A DNA stretch of 64,000 nucleotides, taken from positions 62,001 to 126,000 of the forward strand of contig CAZCCZ010000002.1 of assembly GCA_964497495.1 (NCBI GenBank). Direction: 5' to 3'. Positions 1-7,204 of the stretch are shown here, piece by piece. Position numbers and translations under genes: made by a program. Position 1 is the stretch's first letter, and each line of letters begins with the position of its first letter. The notes below the pieces were generated by a model, which saw nothing but the letters and a program-made list of their open reading frames with translations, did not search any database and was not told where the DNA came from. The DNA comes from CAXXOK01 sp964497495. GTDB lineage: Bacteria > Bacillota > Clostridia > Christensenellales > Aristaeellaceae.

Positions 1-1176
1 GCCGGGCCCGGTGAGCCGCGGCCCGAATTTGGATACGTTGACGTTGCCCGCCTCGTCCGCTTCGCCCAGGCCCAGGCAGGCGATATCCAAACCGCCGCCG
101 TTGATGAAATCGAACATCGCCCCGTGCTCCACGGTGGCTTCCGGGTTATACGCGCTGCCGAAATTGGGCAGCGCGCTGGGCACCCCGCCGATCTGACCGG
201 ATTCGGTCGTCATAACGATCCGGTCGCTGTATCCTTCCTCGGCCACCACGTTGGCCACGTCCGCCGCCATGCCCACGCCCAGGTTGACGACGTCCCCCCG
301 GCGCAGTTCCATGGCGCAGCGGCGCGCGATCACCTTGCGCTCGTCCAGCGGGAGCGGGGCGATGCGGGAAAGCGGCTTTTTAATCTGTCCGGAGAAAGCC
401 GGTTCGAAGTATACGCCTTCCGCCTGCCAGCAGGCCTCCCGGCTGGTGGCCTGCACCACGTAATCCACCAGAATGCCGGGGATTTTCACGTCCTTCGGGT
501 GCAGGGTGCCCGCTTTGGTCAGGTATTCCACCTGAACGATTACCGTGCCGCCGCGGTTGTGCACCGCCTGCGCCACGGCAAGCGCCTCGCTGAGGATGCT
601 TTCGTGCTCAAAGCTGACGTTGCCGGCTTCGTCGGCGGTCGTGCCGCGTAAAAGGGCCACGTCCGGTTTGAAGGCGGGATAAAACAGATATTCCTCGCCT
701 TCCCACTCCACCAGCCGCACCAGCTCGTCGGTGGCGCAGGCGTTCATGCGCCCGCCTTCCACGCGGGGATCGACGAATGTGCCCAGCCCGACCTTGGTCA
801 GGAGCCCCGGACGCCCGGCCGCGATCTCCCGCCAGAGGTTGACGATCACGCCCTGCGGCAGACAATGGCATTGCAGCTTTCCGGCGACGGCCAAATCGCG
901 CAGGGCGAAGGCGGAGCCGACGTGCGCGCCGCTCCAGCGAGTCACGCAGCCCTCCCCGGCCTCCCCGAGGCGAGTGACGCCGCGGGCCTGCCAATCGCCC
1001 ATGGCGCTTCCCTGCTTTAACGTCAGGCCACGGGGGTGGCCGGTTTCCCGGTACCGGTCGCGGACGGCGCAGCCCAGCTCTTCCGCCCAGCCGGAAAGCC
1101 CCATTCCGGCGATACCGACGGTCGCGCCGTCCGGTATCAGGTCCGCGGCTTCCCGCGCGGTAATGAATTCCGCCAT
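1..1176 (-). CDS. Acyl-CoA:acetate/3-ketoacid CoA-transferase, YdiF/Pct-like (3' part outside the window)
   Basis: Reading leftward from the ATG at 1176 the frame stays open to the window edge (392 codons), so the C-terminal part is missing. The protein starts MAEFITAREAADLI and keeps the glycine-rich opening of class I CoA-transferases (GIAGMGLSG). Near the left edge is TTESGQIGGVP, which matches the active-site block of the single-chain YdiF/propionate CoA-transferase family; the likely catalytic Glu codon is at 202-204. Members of this family move CoA between short-chain acyl-CoAs and acetate or propionate in the cytoplasm, as expected in an acid-producing fermenter. The start has a GGAGGTG ribosome binding site, and a consensus promoter with a palindromic operator lies directly upstream, next to a TetR gene. 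The family call is secure; the substrate is not known. Confidence 0.88.
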   Translation of the reverse strand, partial: MAEFITAREAADLIPDGATVGIAGMGLSGWAEELGCAVRDRYRETGHPRGLTLKQGSAMGDWQARGVTRLGEAGEGCVTRWSGAHVGSAFALRDLAVAGKLQCHCLPQGVIVNLWREIAAGRPGLLTKVGLGTFVDPRVEGGRMNACATDELVRLVEWEGEEYLFYPAFKPDVALLRGTTADEAGNVSFEHESILSEALAVAQAVHNRGGTVIVQVEYLTKAGTLHPKDVKIPGILVDYVVQATSREACWQAEGVYFEPAFSGQIKKPLSRIAPLPLDERKVIARRCAMELRRGDVVNLGVGMAADVANVVAEEGYSDRIVMTTESGQIGGVPSALPNFGSAYNPEATVEHGAMFDFINGGGLDIACLGLGEADEAGNVNVSKFGPRLTGPG

Positions 1177-1212
1177 AACGCACCTCCCCGACGAATATGG
1201 AAACGAATCTAA

Positions 1213-1244
1213 AGTGAATATGTTCACTGAATTGATTTAGTGAA
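1213..1244. promoter_or_regulatory. Overlapping AGTGAA inverted repeats, probable TetR operator
   Basis: AGTGAATATGTTCACT (1213-1228) is a perfect palindrome with 6-bp arms. Its right arm pairs again with a third AGTGAA half-site at 1239-1244, giving two overlapping inverted repeats. The block covers the transcription start expected from the promoter at 1245-1273, so a bound protein would block CoA-transferase transcription. The neighbouring TetR gene is the obvious candidate; that link is inference. Confidence 0.7.
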
Positions 1245-1273
1245 AGTATAACACGGACGGACGCGACGGTCAA
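1245..1273 (-). promoter_or_regulatory. Sigma-A promoter of the CoA-transferase
   Basis: Read on the minus strand: TTGACC (1273-1268), a 17-base spacer, then TATACT (1250-1245). This is close to consensus with ideal spacing. The start site would fall near 1238, inside the AGTGAA repeats. Confidence 0.8.
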
Positions 1274-1321
1274 TCACCTTTCCGAAAAAATCATCAAAGC
1301 CGGTTCCGGCCATGGAGTACG

Positions 1322-1350
1322 TTGCGAAATCGGGGCGATTCGGCTATACT
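1322..1350 (+). promoter_or_regulatory. Promoter of the TetR-family gene
   Basis: TTGCGA (1322-1327), a 17-base spacer and TATACT (1345-1350) lie just ahead of the ribosome binding site GGAGGG and the ATG at 1377. Confidence 0.65.
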
Positions 1351-1376
1351 ACCATTGCGAACGGAGGGAAAACGCG

Positions 1377-1976
1377 ATGAAACCGGACGAAAAGCTGACG
1401 CGGCAGGAACAGGGCCAGATCACGCGCCGGAATCTGTTCGACGCGGCCTACTCGCTGCTTCAGGAGAAAGATTTCAAGGATATCACCATCAATGATATCG
1501 TCACGCGCGCGGGAGTATCCGTCGGCGCGTTTTACCTGTATTACGAGTCGAAGCTGGACGTATACTACCAGACCTACACGCTGGCGGACGCCTATTTTGC
1601 CGACGAAGTGGCGCCCAGGGTTACGGCGGGCGGCACACGGGAACGCCTGCTGACCTTTTTTAACGATTACGCGCATTACAACTCGGACTATACCAGCATC
1701 AAACTGACCAAGCTGCTGTATAACGGCGACAACCGCTGCTTCATCCGCGAGGATAACGGGCGGGGCATGCGTGCCGTTTTGCAGACCATCGTGACGTACG
1801 GTTTGCAGACGGGCGAACTGGACGGCGAAATGACGCGGGAGGAAATCTGCGACTTTTTCATGAACGCGGCCCGCGGACTGGTATATGACTGGTGCATCCG
1901 GGACGGGGACTTTGATTTGCGGCAGGCGATGGCGGCGTACGTGGCGCGTCTGTATAAGGCGGTTGCGCAACCGTAA
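1377..1976 (+). CDS. TetR/AcrR-family transcriptional regulator
   Basis: A 199-residue protein of normal TetR length. Residues 15-60 form the DNA-binding domain: TRRNLFDAAYSLL, then the helix-turn-helix TINDIVTRAGVSVGAFYLYY with the typical G-x-FYxYYxSK ending. The rest is a helical ligand-binding domain without strong similarity to a named subfamily. It is encoded divergently from the CoA-transferase, and palindromic AGTGAA repeats lie at that gene's start site, so it probably represses the CoA-transferase and responds to a fatty acid or acyl-CoA. The ligand is a guess from context. The ATG has GGAGGG nine bases upstream. Confidence 0.88.
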   Translation: MKPDEKLTRQEQGQITRRNLFDAAYSLLQEKDFKDITINDIVTRAGVSVGAFYLYYESKLDVYYQTYTLADAYFADEVAPRVTAGGTRERLLTFFNDYAHYNSDYTSIKLTKLLYNGDNRCFIREDNGRGMRAVLQTIVTYGLQTGELDGEMTREEICDFFMNAARGLVYDWCIRDGDFDLRQAMAAYVARLYKAVAQP

Positions 1977-2142
1977 CCGGCGGGGAGGAGCGCAGCGCGG
2001 TAACGCAACGGTCGAATCCCCGGACGGGGCGATGGCCGGAACGTGGCCGAAGCGCCCCGGCAACGGCCGACCTGCCGCGCGGAGCAACCGCCCCGCGCGG
2101 GATGGCCAACGACAACCCGGCATATCGAAAGGAGACCTGTTT

Positions 2143-2538
2143 ATGGACGACGTGTACGAATATCTGAAAGAATGCGGCACATTTTTCGTTGCTACCGCGG
2201 AGGGCGACCAGCCCCGCGTGCGTCCGTTCGGCGCGGTGTGTAAATTCGAAGGCAAGCTATACATCTGTACGAACAACCGGAAAGCGGTCTACGACCAGAT
2301 GCTGAAAAATCCGAAGATCGAGATCTCCGGCATGGGCAAAGCCGGCTGGATCAGGCTGACGGCGGAGGCGGTGCCGGACCATCGCCGGGAAGCGCGCGTG
2401 GCGATGCTGAAGGAAAACGAGAAATCCCTTTCCCGCCTGTACTCGCCGGACGACGGTCTTTTCGAAGTGCTGTACCTGAAACACGCGGTCGCCGCTTTCA
2501 ACGCGTACGGCCAGGAACCCCGAGTGGTCGCGCTGTAA
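2143..2538 (+). CDS. Pyridoxamine 5'-phosphate oxidase-fold (flavin-binding split barrel) protein
   Basis: A 131-residue protein beginning MDDVYEYLKECGTFFVAT, the usual opening of small single-domain PNPOx-like proteins. The block QPRVRPFGAVCKFEGKLYICTNNRKAVYDQM fits the FMN-binding barrel; LYICTNNRKAVYDQ is the characteristic stretch. These proteins bind FMN or F420-like cofactors and reduce small molecules in the cytoplasm; real substrates are mostly unknown, and some relatives inactivate nitroimidazoles. The reading frame is open well upstream, but AAAGGAGA seven to twelve bases before the ATG at 2143 fixes the start. It lies 166 bases after the TetR gene and may share its transcript. Confidence 0.82.
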   Translation: MDDVYEYLKECGTFFVATAEGDQPRVRPFGAVCKFEGKLYICTNNRKAVYDQMLKNPKIEISGMGKAGWIRLTAEAVPDHRREARVAMLKENEKSLSRLYSPDDGLFEVLYLKHAVAAFNAYGQEPRVVAL

Positions 2539-2665
2539 GGAAAGGCGAGGTCGGCCCCGAAAGACGGCGTGTGGGCCGCTTAAAGGGAAACCGTCGCGAA
2601 TCTCGCGCTGAACGCCCGCGTTCGCCGCGCGGGGGCCGACGGAACTTCCGGCCGGGCAAACGAAC

Positions 2666-2684
2666 GGGGCCGAAAAGCGGCCCC
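2666..2684. terminator. Small GC hairpin
   Basis: GGGGCCG-AAAAG-CGGCCCC forms a 7-bp stem. It lies 128 bases after the flavin-fold gene and may end its transcript together with the longer hairpin at 2716-2750. No T-run follows. Confidence 0.4.
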
Positions 2685-2715
2685 GCCGGGACGAAGGCGG
2701 TTGACGGTATTAATG

Positions 2716-2750
2716 AGAACCCCGCGGGCCTTCGTGGCCCGCGGGGTTCT
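2716..2750. terminator. Perfect 15-bp hairpin between convergent genes
   Basis: AGAACCCCGCGGGCC (2716-2730) and its exact complement (2736-2750) flank a five-base loop. It sits between the flavin-fold gene (+) and the S41 peptidase (-), which converge, so it can serve both. The U-tract is weak on both sides. Confidence 0.6.
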
Positions 2751-2847
2751 CCGCCTTTGGGTTATCTTTTATAGAGAGGAGCGGGAAAGCTTTGCGCCCG
2801 GCACCGTTTTTCGCGGAGAGCGCCGCAACGAAGGGGCCGGAAACGCC

Positions 2848-4320
2848 TCAGGGATTTTCCGCCTGCAAAACGGCCAGCGCTTCCGCAAGCTCCACGTCCT
2901 CGCCCTGCGCGACGCGCAGGGCGTTTTCCGCGGTCATGGGAACGCGCAGGGTGGGGGCCACGCCGCCGACCCCGTTCCGGCTGTCGAGCTGGATCTGCCG
3001 TTCCGCGTTCAGGGATTGCCCGGACGGCCAGTAGACGGTCAGGCCGCCGGGAAGCGCGGCCTCGGAACCGGCGAGTCCGAAGGAACCGTTGGTTCCGTAA
3101 AAGCCCATCGTATCGCCATTTTTCAGGTTGCGCACGCCCAACGCCAACCCTTCGCCGCAACTGAGGCATTTCTGGTTGATCAGCGCGATCACGTGCCCGG
3201 CATACGCGGGCTGCACCGGCTCGATATACAGGACGCCCGAGCCGTCCCCCGCCGCGCCGACCGAACGGGTCCCCGTCGCGGGGTCGTAGGTGTTCTGGTA
3301 CTCGAACAGCGTTTTTTCCGTGTAAAACGAGCCCAGCATGGCGGCCGTCATATCGTCCAGCCCGCCGACGTTGTTGCGGATGTCGAGGATCAGCCCCGTG
3401 GCGTTCGCGTCGACCGCCTGCCGCACGGCGTCGCGGAACAGGGCCAGCGTGGACGGCGCGTTGCCCGCGTCCGTCAGGTCCACGTCCAGCTCGCCCAGCA
3501 CGCGGACGTAGGCGATATTCCCGTCCAGCAGACGGCAGGTCACCATCGCTTCCGCCTTCGGGCCGGTGTACTCGACGCCAAGGATCATATCCCGGATCTG
3601 GTCCGGAACCACCGCGTCCGGATAGTTCTTCTGCAGCGTTACACCGCCGTCCGAAACGGCGGTCAGCGCGGCGCTTTGCGTTTCGCTTCCGTCGGGATGC
3701 CGGTAGACGACCGTCGCGACCGTGCCCGCGGGCGCGCGCCCGAGGTATTGCACGTGCTTGAGCGCGGCGTTTTCCTCGGTTGCGGAGTTGTAGGTGAATT
3801 CCGTGCGCGACTGCGCCGCGGCCAAGGCGGCGGGCACGCCGTCCCAGCTGACGAGGACGTCGCCGGCGCGCATACCCGAAGCGTACGCTTCGGAAGCCTC
3901 GTCCACCCAGCAGGCGATCAGGCTTCCGTCGCTCAGCAGCGCAGGTGAAAAGCCGAACCCGCCGCCCACGTACTTCTCGTCGATCTGCGGAAGGTTCGTT
4001 ACGCGCACATGCCCGTCCGGTATCGCGTTTACGTACCGGCGGACTGCCAGATAATACGCGTCGAAGTCTTCGGCACCCTGCGCGCTCTGTACCTGCGCCC
4101 CGTATTCGGCGCCCAACGCGGCCCAATCGACGCCTTTCCAGTCCGTGAACGCGTATTCGGCGCTGAAACGGCTGTGGAGGCTTTCGAACGCTTCCGTCCA
4201 GGTCTGGGACGAGTAATCGGTCGTCAGGCCTTCGCCGAGCGCCGCGCAGGGGAGAAGAAGCGACAGGGCCACGAGGCAGCCGAGGAAGGCGGACGCGTTT
4301 CGCCGGATGTTTTTCAACAT
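2848..4320 (-). CDS. Secreted S41-family (C-terminal-processing/tricorn-like) peptidase
   Basis: About 490 residues. A signal peptide (MLKNIRRNASAFLG, then a hydrophobic run ending ALG-EG) sends it outside the membrane. A helical domain follows, then a PDZ-like segment (GFSPALLSDGSLIACWVDEASEAYASGMRAGDVLVSWDG). The protease core has LDIRNNVGGLDD and the nucleophile block LINQKCLSCGEGLALGVR, where the Ser of LSCGE fits the S41 catalytic serine. The lysine typical of CtpA about 25 residues later is not evident, which fits the tricorn-like branch. It is a single gene between a terminator and its own promoter. The frame also contains TTG at 4326; I prefer the ATG at 4320, with GAGAGA upstream. 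The substrate is unknown. Confidence 0.8.
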   Translation of the reverse strand: MLKNIRRNASAFLGCLVALSLLLPCAALGEGLTTDYSSQTWTEAFESLHSRFSAEYAFTDWKGVDWAALGAEYGAQVQSAQGAEDFDAYYLAVRRYVNAIPDGHVRVTNLPQIDEKYVGGGFGFSPALLSDGSLIACWVDEASEAYASGMRAGDVLVSWDGVPAALAAAQSRTEFTYNSATEENAALKHVQYLGRAPAGTVATVVYRHPDGSETQSAALTAVSDGGVTLQKNYPDAVVPDQIRDMILGVEYTGPKAEAMVTCRLLDGNIAYVRVLGELDVDLTDAGNAPSTLALFRDAVRQAVDANATGLILDIRNNVGGLDDMTAAMLGSFYTEKTLFEYQNTYDPATGTRSVGAAGDGSGVLYIEPVQPAYAGHVIALINQKCLSCGEGLALGVRNLKNGDTMGFYGTNGSFGLAGSEAALPGGLTVYWPSGQSLNAERQIQLDSRNGVGGVAPTLRVPMTAENALRVAQGEDVELAEALAVLQAENP

Positions 4321-4404
4321 TTTCAATCATTCTCTCTTCAATTTTATTCCTGAGCCAACGGGCTTTCGGGCCTTTCGCCTGTTCCTATGGGTTATTGAAT
4401 AATT

Positions 4405-4434
4405 ATTATAACAAATCCGGACTGCGGTGCACAA
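4405..4434 (-). promoter_or_regulatory. Possible promoter of the S41 peptidase
   Basis: Minus strand: TTGTGC (4434-4429), 18 bases, TATAAT (4410-4405), in an AT-rich island 85 bases upstream of the gene. The -10 is perfect and the -35 is weak. Confidence 0.45.
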
Positions 4435-4800
4435 GAGCGGCAGCAAAATCCCGGATCGGACGCAGAAGCGCGGGATTGGCGTCGCCGTGTGGCCGATGTT
4501 GTGACGGCCTCCGGGATGGAACACAAGACGGGGGGAATACTGCCCGATACCCGTGCGCCGCTGCCGTAGGGCAAGAGAACCCGTCCGGGACAGCAGTTGC
4601 GGAAAAGCCGCGTATGTATTGCCTGCCCCCGACCCGGCTGGCTGGCACGGGACTCGATACAAAGCCTGACCGCCCGCGAGTGATTCGGCGGGCTAATCCG
4701 GCGTTCCCACGGCGACGAGCGGAAAACGGACCGGGAGAACTGGAGACAGCGTTTCCATGCCCGTCGTGGCAGGTACGATCCGGGCGTTTAAAATTCGTTC

Positions 4801-4829
4801 TTGACAGGGATGCGGATATCCGCTATACT
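4801..4829 (+). promoter_or_regulatory. Near-perfect sigma-A promoter of the LacI gene and following operon
   Basis: TTGACA (4801-4806), exactly 17 bases, TATACT (4824-4829). The rest of the gap 4435-4800 shows no convincing gene or RNA. Confidence 0.85.
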
Positions 4830-4848
4830 TCGTTGCAGAGGCCGGAAC

Positions 4849-4862
4849 CGTTACCGGTAACG
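4849..4862. promoter_or_regulatory. CGTTACCGGTAACG palindrome, probable LacI-family operator
   Basis: A perfect 14-bp palindrome with the CpG centre usual for LacI-family operators, placed about +13 to +26 from the start of the promoter at 4801-4829 and 22 bases before the regulator's ATG. Autorepression by the encoded LacI protein is the simplest reading. Confidence 0.7.
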
Positions 4863-4883
4863 ATACCAGAAGGGGAAAGCAAT

Positions 4884-5900
4884 ATGGTTACCATCCGAGA
4901 CGTTGCCAAATACCTTGGCGTATCCGTATCCACGGTGTCCCGATGCCTGAACCATCACCCGGATATCAACGAGGAGACCCGCCTGCGCGTGGAGACGGCC
5001 ATGAAAGAGCTGAACTACGTGCCGAACTCCGCCGCGCGCAGCGTTTCCAAACGCTGTACGAACACCATCGGGCTTACGATCCCGGATATTCAGGATTCCT
5101 ATTTCGCGGAAAACGCCTCCGGCGTGGAGGACGTGTTGCAAAAGCACGGCTACACGCTTGTTTATGGAAGCATGGCGCGCGATCCCGGACGGATGATCGA
5201 GTTCGTGCAATACGCTCGGGAAATGCGCTTCGACGGGTTGATCATCACCCCCGAGGTCTGGAGCGAGGAACTGCTGGAGCTGCTCGGGAAGGTGGATATC
5301 CCCGTCGTGGCGCTTCGCAGGCGCCCTCCCGCAAACGCGGGCATACCCTACGTGGACGGCGACCATTACACCGGCGCGCAGCAGATGGTGGAATACCTTT
5401 ACGGTATCGGCCACCGCGACATCGCGCATATCGTGCTGAACACCGACATCGGCCGCGAACGGTTCCGCGGGTACCGGGACGCGATGAACAGCCACGGGCT
5501 GGAACCCAGGTCGATTCTGGTGGAAACCCCCGCCAACCGCACGATGGACGCCGTGCGCAACGGCCATGAGGCCATGCGCAGGTTACGCAAGGCGGAGCCG
5601 GAGGTAACGGCCGTGTTCGCCTCCAGCGACCCCATCGGGGTAGGCGCGATGGAATATCTGGCGGAGAACGGGCTGCGCGTGCCGGAGGATATTTCCGTAT
5701 GCGGCAGCGGAGACATTGATTTCTGCAGCCTGTACTGGTTCCGGATGACGACGATTGCCTTTGAGCGCTACGAGCTGGGCCGCAAAGCGGCGCAGATGCT
5801 TTTAAAGATGATCAGCAGGGAGGTGAAACACCCCAAATCGGTATTGTCCGAAACGCATCTGGTCGTACGCGGCAGCACGCGCAATATTACGCTACCGTAA
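4884..5900 (+). CDS. LacI-family transcriptional regulator
   Basis: 338 residues. The N-terminal helix-turn-helix is canonical (MVTIRDVAKYLGVSVSTVSR, hinge NYVPNSAARSVSKR), followed by a periplasmic-binding-protein-like sensor domain (TIGLTIPDIQDSYFAENASGVED to the C-terminus). It is the first gene of a run that continues after 29 bases into an ABC importer, a phosphatase and a metallo-hydrolase, so it most likely senses the imported compound or its product. The frame is open far upstream, but the ATG at 4884 with AGGGGAAAG before it is the start that gives a normal HTH. Confidence 0.9.
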   Translation: MVTIRDVAKYLGVSVSTVSRCLNHHPDINEETRLRVETAMKELNYVPNSAARSVSKRCTNTIGLTIPDIQDSYFAENASGVEDVLQKHGYTLVYGSMARDPGRMIEFVQYAREMRFDGLIITPEVWSEELLELLGKVDIPVVALRRRPPANAGIPYVDGDHYTGAQQMVEYLYGIGHRDIAHIVLNTDIGRERFRGYRDAMNSHGLEPRSILVETPANRTMDAVRNGHEAMRRLRKAEPEVTAVFASSDPIGVGAMEYLAENGLRVPEDISVCGSGDIDFCSLYWFRMTTIAFERYELGRKAAQMLLKMISREVKHPKSVLSETHLVVRGSTRNITLP

Positions 5901-5929
5901 GAAAAATCGAAATAGGAGGTTCGCTGTTT

Positions 5930-6964
5930 ATGATGAAACGTCTACTTGCATTCTGCCTGGTCGTATGTCTCGCGCTGTCGCTGCCCCTCGCGGGGCTTGC
6001 CAACGCCGAGCAGGTGAAGTCCGTATCCGTGTATACCTGCTATGTGGAATCGGAAGCTCTGGCTATCTTTGAGAAATTTACCGAGGAGACCGGCATTCAG
6101 GTGAACTACGTACGCCTGAGCACGGGCGAGATCATCACCCGCCTCAAGGCGGAAGCGGAAAACCCGCAGGTGTCCGTGTTCATGGGCGGTTCCGTGGACT
6201 CCCACACCAGCGCGATGGATGCCGGTCTGCTGGATACCTATACTTCCTCCAACATCGGCGTGGTGGACCCCAAATGGGTGGACCCCAACGGCGTGTATAC
6301 GCCCGTGTCCATGATCGTCACCGCTTTTGCCAGCAACCTGGATTACCTGAAGGAAAAAGGAATCGAAGCGCCCACGAGCTGGGCCGACCTGCTGAACCCG
6401 GTGCTGGCCGGCGACGTATGCATGGCGCACCCGGCCACGTCCGGAGCCGCGTATACGGCGTTCTCCACCATCCTGCAGCTTTTCGGCGTTGAGGAAGGCT
6501 TCGAGTACCTTAAGAAGCTGGACGTAAACATCAGCCAGTACACCAAAGCCGGCGCGGCTCCTTACCGCATGGCCGGTCTGGGCGAAGTCGGCGTGGGCGT
6601 CGGGTACGACCTGGACGCGCAGGCGACCATCAACGAAGGCTATCCGCTGGTCATCACCTATCCCTCGGAAGGCACCGGCTACGAGGTGACCTGCGTTTCC
6701 ATGGTCAAGGGCGGCCCGGCCAACGAAGTGGACGCGGCGCATGCTTTCATCGACTGGATGCTCAGCGACACCTGCCAGACCATGGCCACCGAGCAGTTCT
6801 ACCGTTATCCCATCAACGCGGCCATTCCCGTGAACGCCGCCATGAAGCCCATGAGCGACATTAAGCTGATCGATTACAATTTCATCTGGTCGGGCGAAAA
6901 CAAGTCGGACCTCGTGGCCCGCTTTGAAAACGAAGTCCGCACGTCGGCCAACGTCATCAAGTAA
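5930..6964 (+). CDS. ABC transporter substrate-binding protein, Fe3+/sugar-phosphate (AfuA/FbpA-like) class
   Basis: 344 residues. The signal peptide MMKRLLAFCLVVCLALSLP ends at ANA-EQ and has no lipobox cysteine. The mature part (VSVYTCYVESEALAIFEKF, then FMGGSVDSHTSAMDAGLLD, and PVSMIVTAFASNLDYLKEKG) follows the class that binds ferric iron, aminoethylphosphonate or hexose phosphates. The tyrosine pairs typical of iron-binding members are not obvious. The two genes two and three places downstream after the ATPase encode a phosphatase and a PhnP-like hydrolase, so a phosphorylated organic ligand is more likely than iron. That choice is inference. The ribosome binding site is AGGAGG. Confidence 0.85.
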   Translation: MMKRLLAFCLVVCLALSLPLAGLANAEQVKSVSVYTCYVESEALAIFEKFTEETGIQVNYVRLSTGEIITRLKAEAENPQVSVFMGGSVDSHTSAMDAGLLDTYTSSNIGVVDPKWVDPNGVYTPVSMIVTAFASNLDYLKEKGIEAPTSWADLLNPVLAGDVCMAHPATSGAAYTAFSTILQLFGVEEGFEYLKKLDVNISQYTKAGAAPYRMAGLGEVGVGVGYDLDAQATINEGYPLVITYPSEGTGYEVTCVSMVKGGPANEVDAAHAFIDWMLSDTCQTMATEQFYRYPINAAIPVNAAMKPMSDIKLIDYNFIWSGENKSDLVARFENEVRTSANVIK

Positions 6965-7048
6965 AACGCGCGGAGGCCGGGAACGTTCCCGCCGTCGCGG
7001 ATTCCCTTAAAACCTTCCCATACCGCGTTGGGCGCCCCGTGGGGCGGA

Positions 7049-7068
7049 AGCGTACCCGTACGTACGCT
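7049..7068 (+). promoter_or_regulatory. Hairpin in the 240-base gap after the binding-protein gene
   Basis: AGCGTAC (7049-7055) pairs with GTACGCT (7062-7068). A smaller CGCCCC/GGGGCG pair lies just before it (7033-7046). No U-run follows. It is placed like the other hairpins that follow binding-protein genes in this window. Confidence 0.45.
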
Positions 7069-7204
7069 CCCGCCCCGGCAGGGCCTGGTTTCCGGTATCC
7101 GAAGGCGCGGGGAAGCGGCGCGCGAAACAGGGTTGTTTACGACCCGCGCGAAAGTCCGGGGGAATCCGGGTTTCGCACGGGGAACCGGAAAGGATGAGTT
7201 TTGA

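Noticed and set aside
1213..1228. AGTGAATATGTTCACT as a fourth site of the proposed IclR regulon
   Set aside because: The arms read GTGAA/TTCAC with a four-base gap, not TGAAA-N5-TTTCA, and a TetR gene lies next to it.
1885..2142. Upstream open extension of the flavin-fold protein
   Set aside because: It overlaps the end of the TetR gene and has no conserved content; AAAGGAGA before the ATG at 2143 marks the real start. The open extensions before 4884, 9994, 15533, 31794, 37123 and 41085 were set aside for the same kind of reason.
2701..3948. A 415-codon plus-strand frame opposite the S41 peptidase, and similar long frames opposite most GC-rich genes
   Set aside because: Their translations are rich in Arg, Gly and Ala with no recognisable domain or ribosome binding site. 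They are mirror frames of real genes caused by high GC at third codon positions.
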